From an uncultured Bacteroidales bacterium (GTDB lineage: Bacteria > Bacteroidota > Bacteroidia > Bacteroidales > Paludibacteraceae): 64,000 nt of DNA. The position numbers and the translations under genes are program-made. The notes under the pieces are model-generated. The model did no database searches. It worked only from the letters and a program-made list of their open reading frames with translations, and had not been told where the DNA came from. This document shows positions 9,218-17,469 of this stretch, one piece after another. Every line of letters begins with the position of its first letter. Position 1 is the stretch's first letter. The stretch covers positions 31,873 through 95,872 of the forward strand of contig CACZZL010000014.1 in the NCBI GenBank assembly GCA_902785605.1, given 5' to 3'.

Positions 9218-11208
9218 TGTTGTGCCTCCTTTCCTTGAACATTAGCCTCTAACCTTTCGCCATTAGCCTCATTTTGATATTTCTTCAGCGTATCCAGCAG
9301 ACTGATCACAGCCGCTACGCTCGGGGCGCTACTCATACCACCGCGTCCTCTGTAAGGCGGGTTCGGCTCGTAGAACTCACTCAACGTACCAATCGTCAAC
9401 TCGTCCATCTCGGCCTCAAAGCCGACCAACAGACGCTCCATGAAACTGGTTCCGCTATACTTGTACACGTTCATGTATGCACGCGAATAAGCAGTGATCG
9501 TGGACGGCCAAACGATACCGTTGTACAACGCACGCTCGCGCTCTGCCGGATCGGTGCCGTAGTACGGATGATACAAACCGCTCTTCGGACTCAAGCTGCG
9601 CAGACCCTTCGGCGTGAGCAACTCTTTCGTACAGATATCCACAACCGCTTTCTGCTGTTTGCGATCCAGCGGACTGTACGGCAGACCGACTGCCCAGATC
9701 ATGTTCGGACGAACCTCGCGATTCTGGTAGTTATCCACTACGTAGTCGTTCAGATACAGTCCGTTCCAGAATGTCTTAACGAATGCGTCCTTCGTGATCT
9801 CTGCCTGATATTCCATCAGATCAGCACTCGTCTCTTTACCCATCTCACGCAGCATCTCTGCCGTGAAACGCATCGCGTTGTACCACAGTGCGTTGATCTC
9901 AACTACATAACCGGTACGCGGTACAATAGGCCAGCCGTTCTCGGTCGCACTCATCCACGTAGCAGGACGCTGTGTGCCATCTACCCACAACAGACCGTTC
10001 TGGTGCAATTTGGCACGCGGGTGATTTTGCTTGCGATACCAGGTGATGATATCCAGACACAACTGACCGTATAGGTCGGCTGCTTCCCGTACCGTGTACT
10101 TATGAGCGTACTTCTGACAAGCGCGAATGAACCACAACAGCACGTCCGGTTCGTCCATACCCGTCATCTTGTTCTCATTACCGCGGCCGTGCATGAAATT
10201 GAGCACTTCGTCAATCGCCGTCTTGTTCATGATCGCATCCCAGTACTCAGGACGGTCAATATCGAGCGTGCAACTGGCAACCGAGAAGAACGTAGCTCTT
10301 GCGTTCGCATGGAACCACGGGAAACCGGCTAACAAATAGCACTTGTCGCCTTCGCGTTTGTAGAACTGGCTGGCGCTGTTCTTCAACGTGCTGAACATGT
10401 CCAGACGTTTATTGCGACGCTCCAACTCTTTCTTCCAAACCGTCTTCAACTGGTTCGTCTTGCACTCGGTCACACCGGCTGCGAAAATAACGCTCTCGCC
10501 CTTCTTCATCGGCAACTCGAAGTAACCCGGAACCAGCAAGTCCTCCTTGAACGCATAACCGCGTTCGCGCTCCTTGCGATACACGATGTCCTTGTACCAC
10601 TGCGGATCGTGATGATACTCAACCGCCTTGCTGAACTGCATGTACAGATTCGGGAATCCCGGGTACATGCGGTTGAAACGACCATTCTCGCAGTCGTTCA
10701 TGTCGGCATTAGCCAACGGGTTCTCGTGCGTCAACTCGTTCACACTGCGGAAAGCAAGGAACGGACGGAAACGTAATGTCGTCGGACTACCGCTCTCCAA
10801 CAGCGTGTAGCGAATCAGTACACGCGGCTCGAAACTAACCAGCATACGCTCTTTCTCCAACACCATCGCTCCTACGCGATAAACCGTTTTTGAGATCAAC
10901 TCGCAGTCAAACTCGCGGATGTACTTGTGTCCGTTCGGACTGAAATGGTTCTCTCCGTACTCGTGCAAGCCTAAGTTGAACTCCGCGCCGTGCTGGATCA
11001 CCGTCTCGTCCAGCGAACTGAGCAACACGAAGTTGTCATCGCTGATGTGCGGTAACGGCATCACCAACTGGCCGTGGTACTTACGCGTGTTACAATCTAC
11101 CAACGTGGTCGAGTTGTACACACCTGCACGGTTCGTCCGAATCATCTCTTTCTGAAGCGAGCGCTCCAGATTAACAAGCACTGTCTTGTCAAAATTAAGA
11201 TAACTCAT
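9214..11208 (-). CDS. Glycogen debranching enzyme (amylo-alpha-1,6-glucosidase family)
   Basis: This 664-residue enzyme would cleave alpha-1,6 branch points of glycogen. The N-terminal beta domain (about 1-240) contains the family hallmark RAGVYNSTTLVDCNTRKYHG. A C-terminal (alpha/alpha)6 barrel follows, with FPWFHANARATFFS, MDEPDVLLWFIRA and RSLSPKSGLYHPYY. The active-site region is TGYVVEINALWYNA, and WPSTITAYSRAYM lies near the end. It is first in the operon debranching enzyme - GT4 - GH57. The last residues (NGERLEANVQGKEAQQ) are not conserved enzyme sequence: they are encoded by a 7-bp repeat array at the 3' end. Confidence 0.93.
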   Translation of the reverse strand: MSYLNFDKTVLVNLERSLQKEMIRTNRAGVYNSTTLVDCNTRKYHGQLVMPLPHISDDNFVLLSSLDETVIQHGAEFNLGLHEYGENHFSPNGHKYIREFDCELISKTVYRVGAMVLEKERMLVSFEPRVLIRYTLLESGSPTTLRFRPFLAFRSVNELTHENPLANADMNDCENGRFNRMYPGFPNLYMQFSKAVEYHHDPQWYKDIVYRKERERGYAFKEDLLVPGYFELPMKKGESVIFAAGVTECKTNQLKTVWKKELERRNKRLDMFSTLKNSASQFYKREGDKCYLLAGFPWFHANARATFFSVASCTLDIDRPEYWDAIMNKTAIDEVLNFMHGRGNENKMTGMDEPDVLLWFIRACQKYAHKYTVREAADLYGQLCLDIITWYRKQNHPRAKLHQNGLLWVDGTQRPATWMSATENGWPIVPRTGYVVEINALWYNAMRFTAEMLREMGKETSADLMEYQAEITKDAFVKTFWNGLYLNDYVVDNYQNREVRPNMIWAVGLPYSPLDRKQQKAVVDICTKELLTPKGLRSLSPKSGLYHPYYGTDPAERERALYNGIVWPSTITAYSRAYMNVYKYSGTSFMERLLVGFEAEMDELTIGTLSEFYEPNPPYRGRGGMSSAPSVAAVISLLDTLKKYQNEANGERLEANVQGKEAQQ
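9238..9270 (+). repeat. Heptad array inside the 3' end of the debranching-enzyme gene
   Basis: Units such as TTAGCCT, CTAACCT and TTCGCCA (period 7, C-rich on the plus strand) are translated on the minus strand into the tail NGERLEAN. Confidence 0.7.
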
Positions 11209-11239
11209 GATTGTGATTTAATATTAAGTAATAATGTTA

Positions 11240-11289
11240 AAAAATCCTAAAACCTAAATCCTAAATTTGAAATCCTAAATCCCAAATTA
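11240..11289 (+). repeat. Heptanucleotide array (AAATCCT units)
   Basis: AAATCCT/AAACCTA-type units of period 7 fill most of the gap between the manC stop and the start of the debranching enzyme. No TAnnTTTG promoter is evident in the gap. Confidence 0.75.
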
Positions 11290-12402
11290 CAATTCATTTA
11301 TGAATTGTTTAATCCGCTGCTCCTCCGCTTTCTTGCAGATGAGCAACGCACCGCTCTGCTCGGCAATGATCATATCATCCACCCCTTGTACAATCGCCAC
11401 CTTACCGGGCTCTAACACCACAATATTACCTTGCGCCTCATGGAAATGAGCGGTACTATGCAGACTCACGTTCTGCTGTTCATCCTTCTCGCTCAACTCA
11501 TACAGGCTGCCCCAGGTGCCCAGGTCACTCCAGCCGAAACTGGACGGCAACACATAGACATTGTCCGCTTTCTCCATAATACCGTAGTCAACGGATATAT
11601 TCGGGCATTTGGGAAAATTATGCTCGATGAAATCGCGCTCTTTCTCCGTTCCTATCAACCCCTCTCCCTGTGCAAAGATGTCCGCTATCTCCGGCATATA
11701 GCGCCGAATAGCCTCATCAATCGTCTTCAGACTCCACACGAAAATACCGCTGTTCCACAGATAGTCTCCGCTCGCCAGGTACTTCTTCGCTGTCTCTAAA
11801 TCCGGCTTCTCCTTGAACTCCTTAACCGAATAGATACCATCTCCTTTCGCCTTCAACCTTTCACCTTTCACCTCATCCAATTCGTTCGCGAATTGGATGT
11901 ACCCGTATCCGGTCTCGGGACGGGTAGGCTGCATGCCTAACGTACAGATAGCCTCGTTCTTGCCTACAAAATCAAACGCCTGCAATATCGTCTGACGGAA
12001 CTTCTCCTCCTCCAGAATCAAATGATCACTCGCCGCCACAACTATCTTTGCTTCCTGTAACCCGTAACCGGTAACCCGTAACCGCTCTTTTATCCAAGCA
12101 ACGGCATACGCGATACACGGAGCTGTATTACGCCGCGCCGGCTCGCACAGAATCTGACTCTCCTGCATGTCCGGAACCTGCTCCAAAATCAACTCCTTGT
12201 ATGCCACATTCGTTACAATCACCATGTTCTCAATTGGAACAATCGGACGAAAACGGTCCACCGTCATCTGCAACAAACTTCTACCCGTACCGAAGAAATC
12301 CAAGAACTGCTTCGGCTTACGCTCTGTGCTGAACGGCCAGAAACGGCTTCCAATGCCGCCGGCCATGATCACGCAATAATTGTTTTTATGATTTTCTGTC
12401 AT
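11287..12402 (-). CDS. manC: Mannose-1-phosphate guanylyltransferase
   Basis: This 371-residue enzyme makes GDP-mannose from mannose-1-phosphate and GTP for polysaccharides and glycans. The nucleotide-binding N-terminus is VIMAGGIGSRFWPFSTERKP, and later family signatures are EPARRNTAPCIAYA, ASDHLI, YLWNSGIFVW, SVDYGIMEKA and FGWSDLGTW. I start it at the ATG at 12402 because the promoter -7 element lies at 12425-12432, inside a longer possible reading frame. Two loops are abnormal: ERLRVTGYGLQEA, before the VVAASDHLI strand, and VKGERLKAKGDG, in a hairpin loop. Both are direct translations of 7-bp repeat arrays inserted in frame. Confidence 0.95.
   Translation of the reverse strand: MTENHKNNYCVIMAGGIGSRFWPFSTERKPKQFLDFFGTGRSLLQMTVDRFRPIVPIENMVIVTNVAYKELILEQVPDMQESQILCEPARRNTAPCIAYAVAWIKERLRVTGYGLQEAKIVVAASDHLILEEEKFRQTILQAFDFVGKNEAICTLGMQPTRPETGYGYIQFANELDEVKGERLKAKGDGIYSVKEFKEKPDLETAKKYLASGDYLWNSGIFVWSLKTIDEAIRRYMPEIADIFAQGEGLIGTEKERDFIEHNFPKCPNISVDYGIMEKADNVYVLPSSFGWSDLGTWGSLYELSEKDEQQNVSLHSTAHFHEAQGNIVVLEPGKVAIVQGVDDMIIAEQSGALLICKKAEEQRIKQFINEL
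11843..11880 (+). repeat. Heptad array inside manC (first)
   Basis: Units of period 7 (CTTTCGC, CTTCAAC, CTTTCAC) lie in coding sequence. They read on the minus strand as VKGERLKAKGDG, an extra hairpin loop relative to usual guanylyltransferases. Confidence 0.75.
12055..12086 (+). repeat. Heptad array inside manC (second)
   Basis: Units alternate TAACCCG and TAACCGG with period 7. On the minus strand they encode RLRVTGYGLQ, a loop between a helix and the VVAASDHLI strand. Confidence 0.8.
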
Positions 12403-12424
12403 GTTCAATTTTTGAAAAAGCGTG

Positions 12425-12456
12425 CAAATATACAACTTTTATTTTATATATGCAAG
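12425..12456 (-). promoter_or_regulatory. Promoter of manC
   Basis: Minus strand: -33 CTTG (12453-12456), 20 bp, -7 TATATTTG (12425-12432). Transcription would begin roughly 15 bases before the chosen manC start at 12402, which decides against any start further upstream. Confidence 0.75.
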
Positions 12457-12507
12457 CGCGCGCGAAAATATTTTTAAAAAAGTGACTTTTTGTTCAAAAA
12501 AAGCGTT

Positions 12508-12541
12508 TCTTTCAACTTTCAACTTTCAACTTTCAACTTTA
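12508..12541 (+). repeat. Heptanucleotide array (CTTTCAA units) over the gldD promoter region
   Basis: Four or five CTTTCAA units occupy the position where the -33 box of the gldD promoter should lie. Confidence 0.8.
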
Positions 12542-12554
12542 ATTAGTACCTTTG
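12523..12554 (+). promoter_or_regulatory. Probable promoter of gldD
   Basis: A good -7 TACCTTTG lies at 12547-12554. The position 20 bp upstream reads CTTT, inside the heptad array, so the -33 box is poor. The -7 and its position 20 bases before the gldD ATG support the call. Confidence 0.5.
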
Positions 12555-12573
12555 CATCGTAATTTGGAGTAAA

Positions 12574-13179
12574 ATGGAGTTTTTGCAAAAAAATAGAATT
12601 TTAAATTTTAAATTTTTAATTTTTAATTTGGCGGTGTTGTTAACATGCGTTGCTTGCAACCATGTGTCAACGCCTCGCCCCTACGGCTACTACCGTATCA
12701 CGACGCCGGACACTGCATACCTGCCCTTCGATACACGTCATGCGAACTATCCCTACACTTTCGATCTGTCGCAAAACGCAGAAGTCAGACCGCGCACAGA
12801 TGTGACCGAACCCTATTGGATCAACATCTACTACCCCGCTCTGGATGCAACCATCCACTGCTCCTACAAAACCGTGAACCGTAACCTGCGGGAGCTGACC
12901 AATGATGCACTCGAGTTTGTGTACCGCAACGCATCCTTTGCCAATGCCATCCCGGAGAGAGAGTACTCCCATCCCGAAGCAGACGTCTATGGAGTACTGT
13001 TCGACTTGGAAGGCAACACCGCTTCCTCTTGTCAGTTCTTTGTCACGGATTCAACGCACCATTTCTTCCGCGCGTCCGTCTACTGTAACTGCCCGCCGAA
13101 CGCCGATTCGTTGGCACCCGTATACGACTATTTGCGCACAGATGTAATTCGCATGGTCGAGTCCTTTGAGTGGAGGTAA
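12574..13179 (+). CDS. gldD: Gliding-motility lipoprotein GldD
   Basis: This 201-residue protein matches GldD: a lipoprotein-type signal ending in LLTCVAC, then PRPYGYYRI, a central EPYWINIYYPALDATIHCSY and the C-terminal VIRMVESFEWR. In Flavobacteria GldD is needed for gliding and is linked to the type IX secretion/motility machinery. In non-gliding gut Bacteroidales its exact role is uncertain, although the secreted proteins further along fit a type IX secretion lifestyle. The hydrophobic signal (RILNFKFLIFNLAV) is encoded by AT-rich 7-bp units (12598-12629), so the repeat supplies part of the export signal. Confidence 0.88.
   Translation: MEFLQKNRILNFKFLIFNLAVLLTCVACNHVSTPRPYGYYRITTPDTAYLPFDTRHANYPYTFDLSQNAEVRPRTDVTEPYWINIYYPALDATIHCSYKTVNRNLRELTNDALEFVYRNASFANAIPEREYSHPEADVYGVLFDLEGNTASSCQFFVTDSTHHFFRASVYCNCPPNADSLAPVYDYLRTDVIRMVESFEWR
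12598..12629. repeat. AT-rich heptads encoding part of the GldD signal peptide
   Basis: Four units of period 7 (TTTTAAA, TTTTAAA, TTTTTAA, TTTTTAA) are translated as NFKFLIFNL inside the signal peptide. Confidence 0.6.
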
Positions 13180-13181
13180 AT

Positions 13182-13240
13182 CGTCAATTAAAATCAATCG
13201 TCAATCAATCGTAAATCGTAAATTTGTCAATCGTCAATAA
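13182..13240 (+). repeat. Heptanucleotide array (AATCGTC / AATCGTA units)
   Basis: The array fills the whole gldD to pcrB-tadA gap and runs into the first codons of the fusion gene, supplying its TTG start at 13224. The preceding in-frame stop is at 13212-13214, and no in-frame ATG lies between that stop and the TTG. Confidence 0.8.
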
Positions 13241-14423
13241 AAATAGAAAAGCTCTCGCTCTCCTTCTCGACCCCGAGAAAGCAGATCTCTCCCGCCTTTC
13301 CTTTACCGAAGAGGTGCACCCCGACTACGTTTTCGTCGGCGGTTCCACCGGTGGGGATACCACAGATTTTGTCCGTGCCCTCAAGAAAAAACTATCACCA
13401 ATCACCAATCACCAATCACCAATAGTTTTATTCCCCGGAAACGCGGAGCAGTTCACACCCGAGGCAGATGCGATCCTCTTTCTCTCCCTTCTCTCCGGTC
13501 GGAACCCCGAGTACCTGGTAGAGCAGCAGATACGAAGTGCTGAGGCAATCAAAAAATCGCAGATTCGCTCGATTCCAACGGCCTATATCCTCATAGACGG
13601 TGGGGTAGAGACATCCACCATGCGTGTGACCCATACTTTGCCGATTTCATCGGACAAAAAAGACGAGATAGTGGCTACTTGTGTAGCAGCTGAACTGATG
13701 GGTAAAGAGGCAATCTATCTGGAGGCTGGAAGTGGTGCAAAAGTGCCGGTTTCAACGGAAATAATCCAAGCCGTTCGTGCAGCTACAAAATGTACGCTCA
13801 TCGTTGGTGGCGGAATTCGTACACCCCAAGCCATGAACGCCGCCTACGAGGCCGGAGCAGACATCGTCGTCATCGGAAACCACTTCGAGTCCCATCCCGA
13901 GGAATTGGCACAATTCTGTCGAGAGGTCGATCGTCAATCTAATCAATTGGACAATAAATCGTTAAATCGTCAATCGTCAAATCGTCAATTAGACGATGAG
14001 CGCTTCATGCGTCTCGCCTTGCTCGAGGCCGAAAAAGCCCTTGACGCTAATGAGATACCCATCGGTTGCGTGATCGTTTCGCAAAACCAGATCATCGGCC
14101 GCGGTCATAACCTCACAGAGACCTTGTCCGATGTCACCGCGCATGCCGAGATGCAAGCAATAACAGCTGCAACCCAGACCGTAGGAGGCAAATACATTCC
14201 CGATGCCACGCTCTATGTCACCGTCGAACCCTGTCCGATGTGCGCAGGGGCGATCGGCTGGGCGCAGATAAGCCGAATCGTTTACGGCGCACCTGATCCC
14301 AAACGCGGCTACACGACCTACGCGCCTCGCGCCTTCCACCCCAAAGCAACCGTCACGGCAGGGGTGCTCGAAGCCGAGTGTCGCGAATTAATGCAGAACT
14401 TCTTTAAAAAGAAAAGAATATGA
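13224..14423 (+). CDS. Fusion of PcrB/geranylgeranylglyceryl-phosphate synthase with tRNA adenosine deaminase TadA
   Basis: This 399-residue frame contains two complete enzymes. Residues about 7-236 are a PcrB/GGGP-synthase TIM barrel (LLLDPEKADL, FVGGSTGGDT, VLFPGNAEQFTPEADAIL, SLLSGRNPEYLV, YLEAGSGAKVPV, VGGGIRTPQAM), which joins a polyprenyl diphosphate to glycerol-1-phosphate. Residues about 257-399 are a TadA deaminase (A34 to inosine in tRNA-Arg) with zinc/catalytic residues H307, E309, C337 and C340 (TAHAEMQA and EPCPMCAGA). The 20-residue linker is polar, rich in N, Q, R and S, and is the translation of an AATCGTC heptad array. A second array adds SPITNHQSPI in a PcrB loop. The start must be TTG at 13224. 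An internal ATG at 14006 could also release a separate TadA. The gene overlaps the next one by 4 bases. Confidence 0.85.
   Translation: MSIVNKNRKALALLLDPEKADLSRLSFTEEVHPDYVFVGGSTGGDTTDFVRALKKKLSPITNHQSPIVLFPGNAEQFTPEADAILFLSLLSGRNPEYLVEQQIRSAEAIKKSQIRSIPTAYILIDGGVETSTMRVTHTLPISSDKKDEIVATCVAAELMGKEAIYLEAGSGAKVPVSTEIIQAVRAATKCTLIVGGGIRTPQAMNAAYEAGADIVVIGNHFESHPEELAQFCREVDRQSNQLDNKSLNRQSSNRQLDDERFMRLALLEAEKALDANEIPIGCVIVSQNQIIGRGHNLTETLSDVTAHAEMQAITAATQTVGGKYIPDATLYVTVEPCPMCAGAIGWAQISRIVYGAPDPKRGYTTYAPRAFHPKATVTAGVLEAECRELMQNFFKKKRI
13394..13423 (+). repeat. Heptad array inside the PcrB domain (AATCACC x4)
   Basis: Four near-perfect units of period 7 encode the extra loop ITNHQSPI before the VLFPGNA strand. 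Confidence 0.85.
13929..13991 (+). repeat. Heptad array forming the PcrB-TadA linker
   Basis: AATCGTC-type units, partly degenerate, run between the two domains. They contain no in-frame stop and no ATG at the expected TadA start (that codon reads TTA). Confidence 0.8.
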
Positions 14424-16297
14424 AAAATGACAAAGACAAAGTGCTGAATACCGTTTTGCGCATGGGCGCATTCGTTGTGCTGGCCGTTGTGCTGGTGTTG
14501 CTTTTTCCGCGATACAACAACTCGTTCCGATATCACTACGAGGTAGGTAAGCCATGGGGATATGCTACCCTGACGGCGGATTTCGACTTCCCGATATACA
14601 AAACGGACGAGCAGATGGCCAAAGAGCAAGAGCAACTGCTCTCAACCTTCGCTCCTACCTTCAAATATATCCCGCGAGTGCAGCGTGAGGTCAAAGTGGT
14701 GTCGCTCGAAACAATGGAGTGGCTTCAAAAAGAAGGGTACTCACGCATCGCTATCAACCAGAACAAATACCCGCTGTCGGAAATCTATACCCCCATGACA
14801 GCGCGTAAGAAATTCGGATACGACTGCGCGCTCAACCTGACGCTGGATACAGCACGGACAGAGTCATTGCGCGATAAACTGCTGGCCACCCTCTCACCGA
14901 CCCAAGGCTTGGTGCAGAAAGGGGAGAAGATAGTAGAGCAGGGTGAGATTCTGTCCGAGCGGGACTATCAGCGTTTGCAGTCCTTGAGTCGCGCGTACAA
15001 GGATGAATCGCGCGGGAAGGCTGAACGCGTCCTGTCTATCGTCGGAGAATCGCTGCTCGTACTCCTCTTCCTCGGCCTTTTTGTGCTCTACTTGTACGTG
15101 TTCCGTCGCACCTACATGCAAAAAACATCGACGGTGCTCTTCTTCTGCCTGCAGATCTTCATCGTCATCGCATTGGCATGTATCATCCTGCATCTGGGCT
15201 GGTCGGTATACCTCATCCCGTTTGCATGGGTACCCATCCTCACACGCGTCTTCTTTGACTCGCGCACCGCGCTCTATCTCCATTTCACAACGGTTCTGAT
15301 CGCATCCGTGATCGTTCCGGCTCCGGTTGAGTTCTTCTTCATCCAGATCGTGGTCGGCATGGTTGCCGTCTCCTCGTTGTCCGATATGACACGCCGCGCA
15401 CAACTGGTACAAACAGCCTTATGGATCCTGCTTGCACAGACGCTGGCATACACCGCTATCACCTTCGCCCAGATGGGTTCGATCACGGCCGTCAACCCCT
15501 GGATGTACCTATACTTCGCTATCTGCGCCATCTTTACGGTCGGTTGTTACGGCCTGATCTACGCCTTCGAGAAAGTGTTCCGTTTCATCTCGTCCATTAC
15601 TCTGGTCGAACTGACGGATATCAACTCCGAACTGCTCCATACCTTGGCAGAGAAAGCGCCGGGCACTTTCCAACACTCCATGCAAGTCTCCAACTTGGCT
15701 GCGGAGGCAGCGAAAGCGATTGGTGCCAATGCCCTATTGGTCCGCACCGGTGCGCTCTATCATGATATCGGTAAGATAGTCGATCCGCTCTCCTACATAG
15801 AGAACCAGAACGGAGTGGAGAATATGCTCCTGAAAATGGACCCGCGGGATGCCGCACAAGTGATCATGGCACACGTCACCGAAGGAGAGAAACTGGCACG
15901 TAAGAACCATCTGCCCGAAGTGGTTGTTAACTTCATCACGACCCATCACGGCACATCCCTCGTGCGCTATTTCTATAACACCTACTGCAACGCGCATCCC
16001 GACGAACAAGTGGACGACAAACAGTTCCGCTACCCCGGTCCCAAACCTTCGACCAAAGAAGGCGCCATCCTCATGATGGCAGATGCGATCGAAGCCCGTT
16101 CACGTAGCCTCAACGAGTTCACCGAAGAAGCGATCTCCAAAGCGGTGAACCAGATGATCGATACGCAGATTGCAGATGGCCAGTTCTCGGAGACACCGCT
16201 GAGTTTCAAAGATGTAGAGGATATCCGCCGCGTCTTCACTTCGCGTCTCATCGCCATGAACCATCATCGTATCAGTTATCCGACGCTAAACAAATAA
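14420..16297 (+). CDS. Membrane HD-domain phosphodiesterase (PgpH / 7TMR-HDED type)
   Basis: This 625-residue protein matches the PgpH/YqfF group that hydrolyses cyclic di-AMP. It has one N-terminal membrane segment (AFVVLAVVLVLLF, near residue 15), an extracytoplasmic domain to about residue 190, then a bundle of about seven hydrophobic segments. The C-terminal HDIG phosphohydrolase domain carries TFQHSMQVSNLAAEAA, GALYHDIGKI, HVTEGEKLA, THHGTSLVRYF and MMADAIEARSR, which hold the metal-binding His/Asp residues. Substrate assignment comes from the family only. It starts by a 4-base overlap with the PcrB-TadA gene and is probably translationally coupled to it. Confidence 0.88.
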   Translation: MKNDKDKVLNTVLRMGAFVVLAVVLVLLFPRYNNSFRYHYEVGKPWGYATLTADFDFPIYKTDEQMAKEQEQLLSTFAPTFKYIPRVQREVKVVSLETMEWLQKEGYSRIAINQNKYPLSEIYTPMTARKKFGYDCALNLTLDTARTESLRDKLLATLSPTQGLVQKGEKIVEQGEILSERDYQRLQSLSRAYKDESRGKAERVLSIVGESLLVLLFLGLFVLYLYVFRRTYMQKTSTVLFFCLQIFIVIALACIILHLGWSVYLIPFAWVPILTRVFFDSRTALYLHFTTVLIASVIVPAPVEFFFIQIVVGMVAVSSLSDMTRRAQLVQTALWILLAQTLAYTAITFAQMGSITAVNPWMYLYFAICAIFTVGCYGLIYAFEKVFRFISSITLVELTDINSELLHTLAEKAPGTFQHSMQVSNLAAEAAKAIGANALLVRTGALYHDIGKIVDPLSYIENQNGVENMLLKMDPRDAAQVIMAHVTEGEKLARKNHLPEVVVNFITTHHGTSLVRYFYNTYCNAHPDEQVDDKQFRYPGPKPSTKEGAILMMADAIEARSRSLNEFTEEAISKAVNQMIDTQIADGQFSETPLSFKDVEDIRRVFTSRLIAMNHHRISYPTLNK

Positions 16298-16299
16298 AT

Positions 16300-16358
16300 C
16301 GTCAATTAATAACAATCGTCAATAAATCGTAAATCGTAAATTGGTAAATCGTAAATTA
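16300..16358 (+). repeat. Heptanucleotide array (AATCGTC / AATCGTA) at the dus start
   Basis: The array fills the 43-base gap after the HD-domain gene and continues through the first codons of dus, including its TTG start at 16341. Confidence 0.8.
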
Positions 16359-17396
16359 TATCTGGCTCCCATGGAGGATGTGACAGATCCCGCCTTCCGC
16401 ATGTTGTGCAAACGCTACGGCGCCGATCGTGTCTATACCGAGTTCGTCAACGCAGACGCACTCGTTCGGGATATCGCCTCCACAACACGCAAACTCACCA
16501 TCCATGATGAGGAGCGTCCGGTCGCAATCCAGATATACGGTCGTGAACCCGAATCAATGGCAGAGGCCGCACGCATCGTTGAGACGGCAAAGCCCGATTT
16601 CATCGACATAAATTTCGGCTGCCCGGTCAAAAAAGTGGCAGGGAAAGGAGCGGGAGCTGGCTTGCTCAAAGATGTTCCCAAAATGCTGGAGATCACCCGT
16701 GCTGTTGTCAACGCTGTTCACACACCCGTCACCGCCAAAACACGCCTCGGTTGGGATGAGTCCGATTTGATCCCAAGAATCAATCCTTTGGGATTGCCCG
16801 TAACCGGTAACCCCTCACCCGTAACCCCTGTTCCCTTCATCGTCGATCTCGCAGAGCGCCTGCAAGACTGCGGCATTCAGGAACTGGCTATCCACGGTCG
16901 TACCCGCTCTCAGATGTACCGCGGCGAGGCCGATTGGACACTCATCGGAGAAGTGAAAAACTGTCCCCGCATCCACATCCCCATCATCGGAAACGGCGAT
17001 GTCACAACACCCGAACGGGCACGCGAGTGCTTCGACAAGTACGGTGTCGATGCCATCATGATCGGTCGCGCAACCTTTGGCGCCCCCTGGATATTTTCTG
17101 AGATGAAAGCAGCCCTTGATCCTTCTTTCCCTCCCTTGGGGGGAGGGGCAGGGAGGGGTTTCTCCATGAGCGAGAAAGTAGCTGTTCTCAAAGAGCATGT
17201 CCTGGCCTCGATCGCTTGGTGTGGAAACGATGAGCGCAAAGGTATCGTTCATTCCCGTCGTCATTTTGCCGCATCACCCGTCTTCAAGGGCCTCGATAAC
17301 TTCAAACAGACCCGCATTGCCCTCCTCCGCGCCGAAACCGTCTCCGAGGTCTTCGCTATCATGGACGAGATCGTTGCCAAATGGGGCAATGAATAA
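16341..17396 (+). CDS. dusB: tRNA-dihydrouridine synthase
   Basis: This FMN-dependent enzyme reduces uridine to dihydrouridine in tRNA D-loops. Diagnostic motifs are LYLAPMEDVTDPAFR, FIDINFGCPVKKV with the catalytic cysteine, GAGAGLL, AIHGRTRSQMY, IIGNGDV and IMIGRATFGAPWIF. Length is 351 residues, somewhat more than usual because of two insertions. The first, LPVTGNPSPVTPVPF after GWDESD, is a translated heptad array. The second, DPSFPPLGGGAGRGFS, comes from a G-rich element. The start is TTG at 16341, inside a repeat array; no in-frame ATG exists nearby upstream. The subfamily (B versus others) is a best guess. Confidence 0.88.
   Translation: MVNRKLYLAPMEDVTDPAFRMLCKRYGADRVYTEFVNADALVRDIASTTRKLTIHDEERPVAIQIYGREPESMAEAARIVETAKPDFIDINFGCPVKKVAGKGAGAGLLKDVPKMLEITRAVVNAVHTPVTAKTRLGWDESDLIPRINPLGLPVTGNPSPVTPVPFIVDLAERLQDCGIQELAIHGRTRSQMYRGEADWTLIGEVKNCPRIHIPIIGNGDVTTPERARECFDKYGVDAIMIGRATFGAPWIFSEMKAALDPSFPPLGGGAGRGFSMSEKVAVLKEHVLASIAWCGNDERKGIVHSRRHFAASPVFKGLDNFKQTRIALLRAETVSEVFAIMDEIVAKWGNE
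16796..16831 (+). repeat. Heptad array inside dus (TAACCGG / TAACCCC units)
   Basis: Units of period 7 encode PVTGNPSPVTPVP, an insertion before the FIVDLAERLQD helix. Confidence 0.75.
17127..17164 (+). repeat. G-rich element inside dus
   Basis: A C-run followed by four G-runs (GGGGGG, GGGG, GGG, GGGG between 17139 and 17160) interrupts conserved dus sequence and encodes PPLGGGAGRG. It has potential for a hairpin or a four-G-run quadruplex. Confidence 0.6.
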
Positions 17397-17442
17397 TTTT
17401 TGGGATCATTTTGGGTCTTTTTTGACTAATAAAAAAATTGTT

Positions 17443-17467
17443 GGTTAATTGTTGATAATTGTTGACT
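17443..17467 (-). repeat. Heptanucleotide array (TTGTTGA / TTAATTG units)
   Basis: Three to four units lie just before the transporter start; the C-bearing strand is the minus strand here. Confidence 0.6.
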
Positions 17468-17469
17468 AA

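Noticed and set aside
13182-13240. Possible CRISPR array (short repeated units)
   Set aside because: The units are 7 bp and directly adjacent with no unique spacers, and no cas genes are present anywhere in the window.
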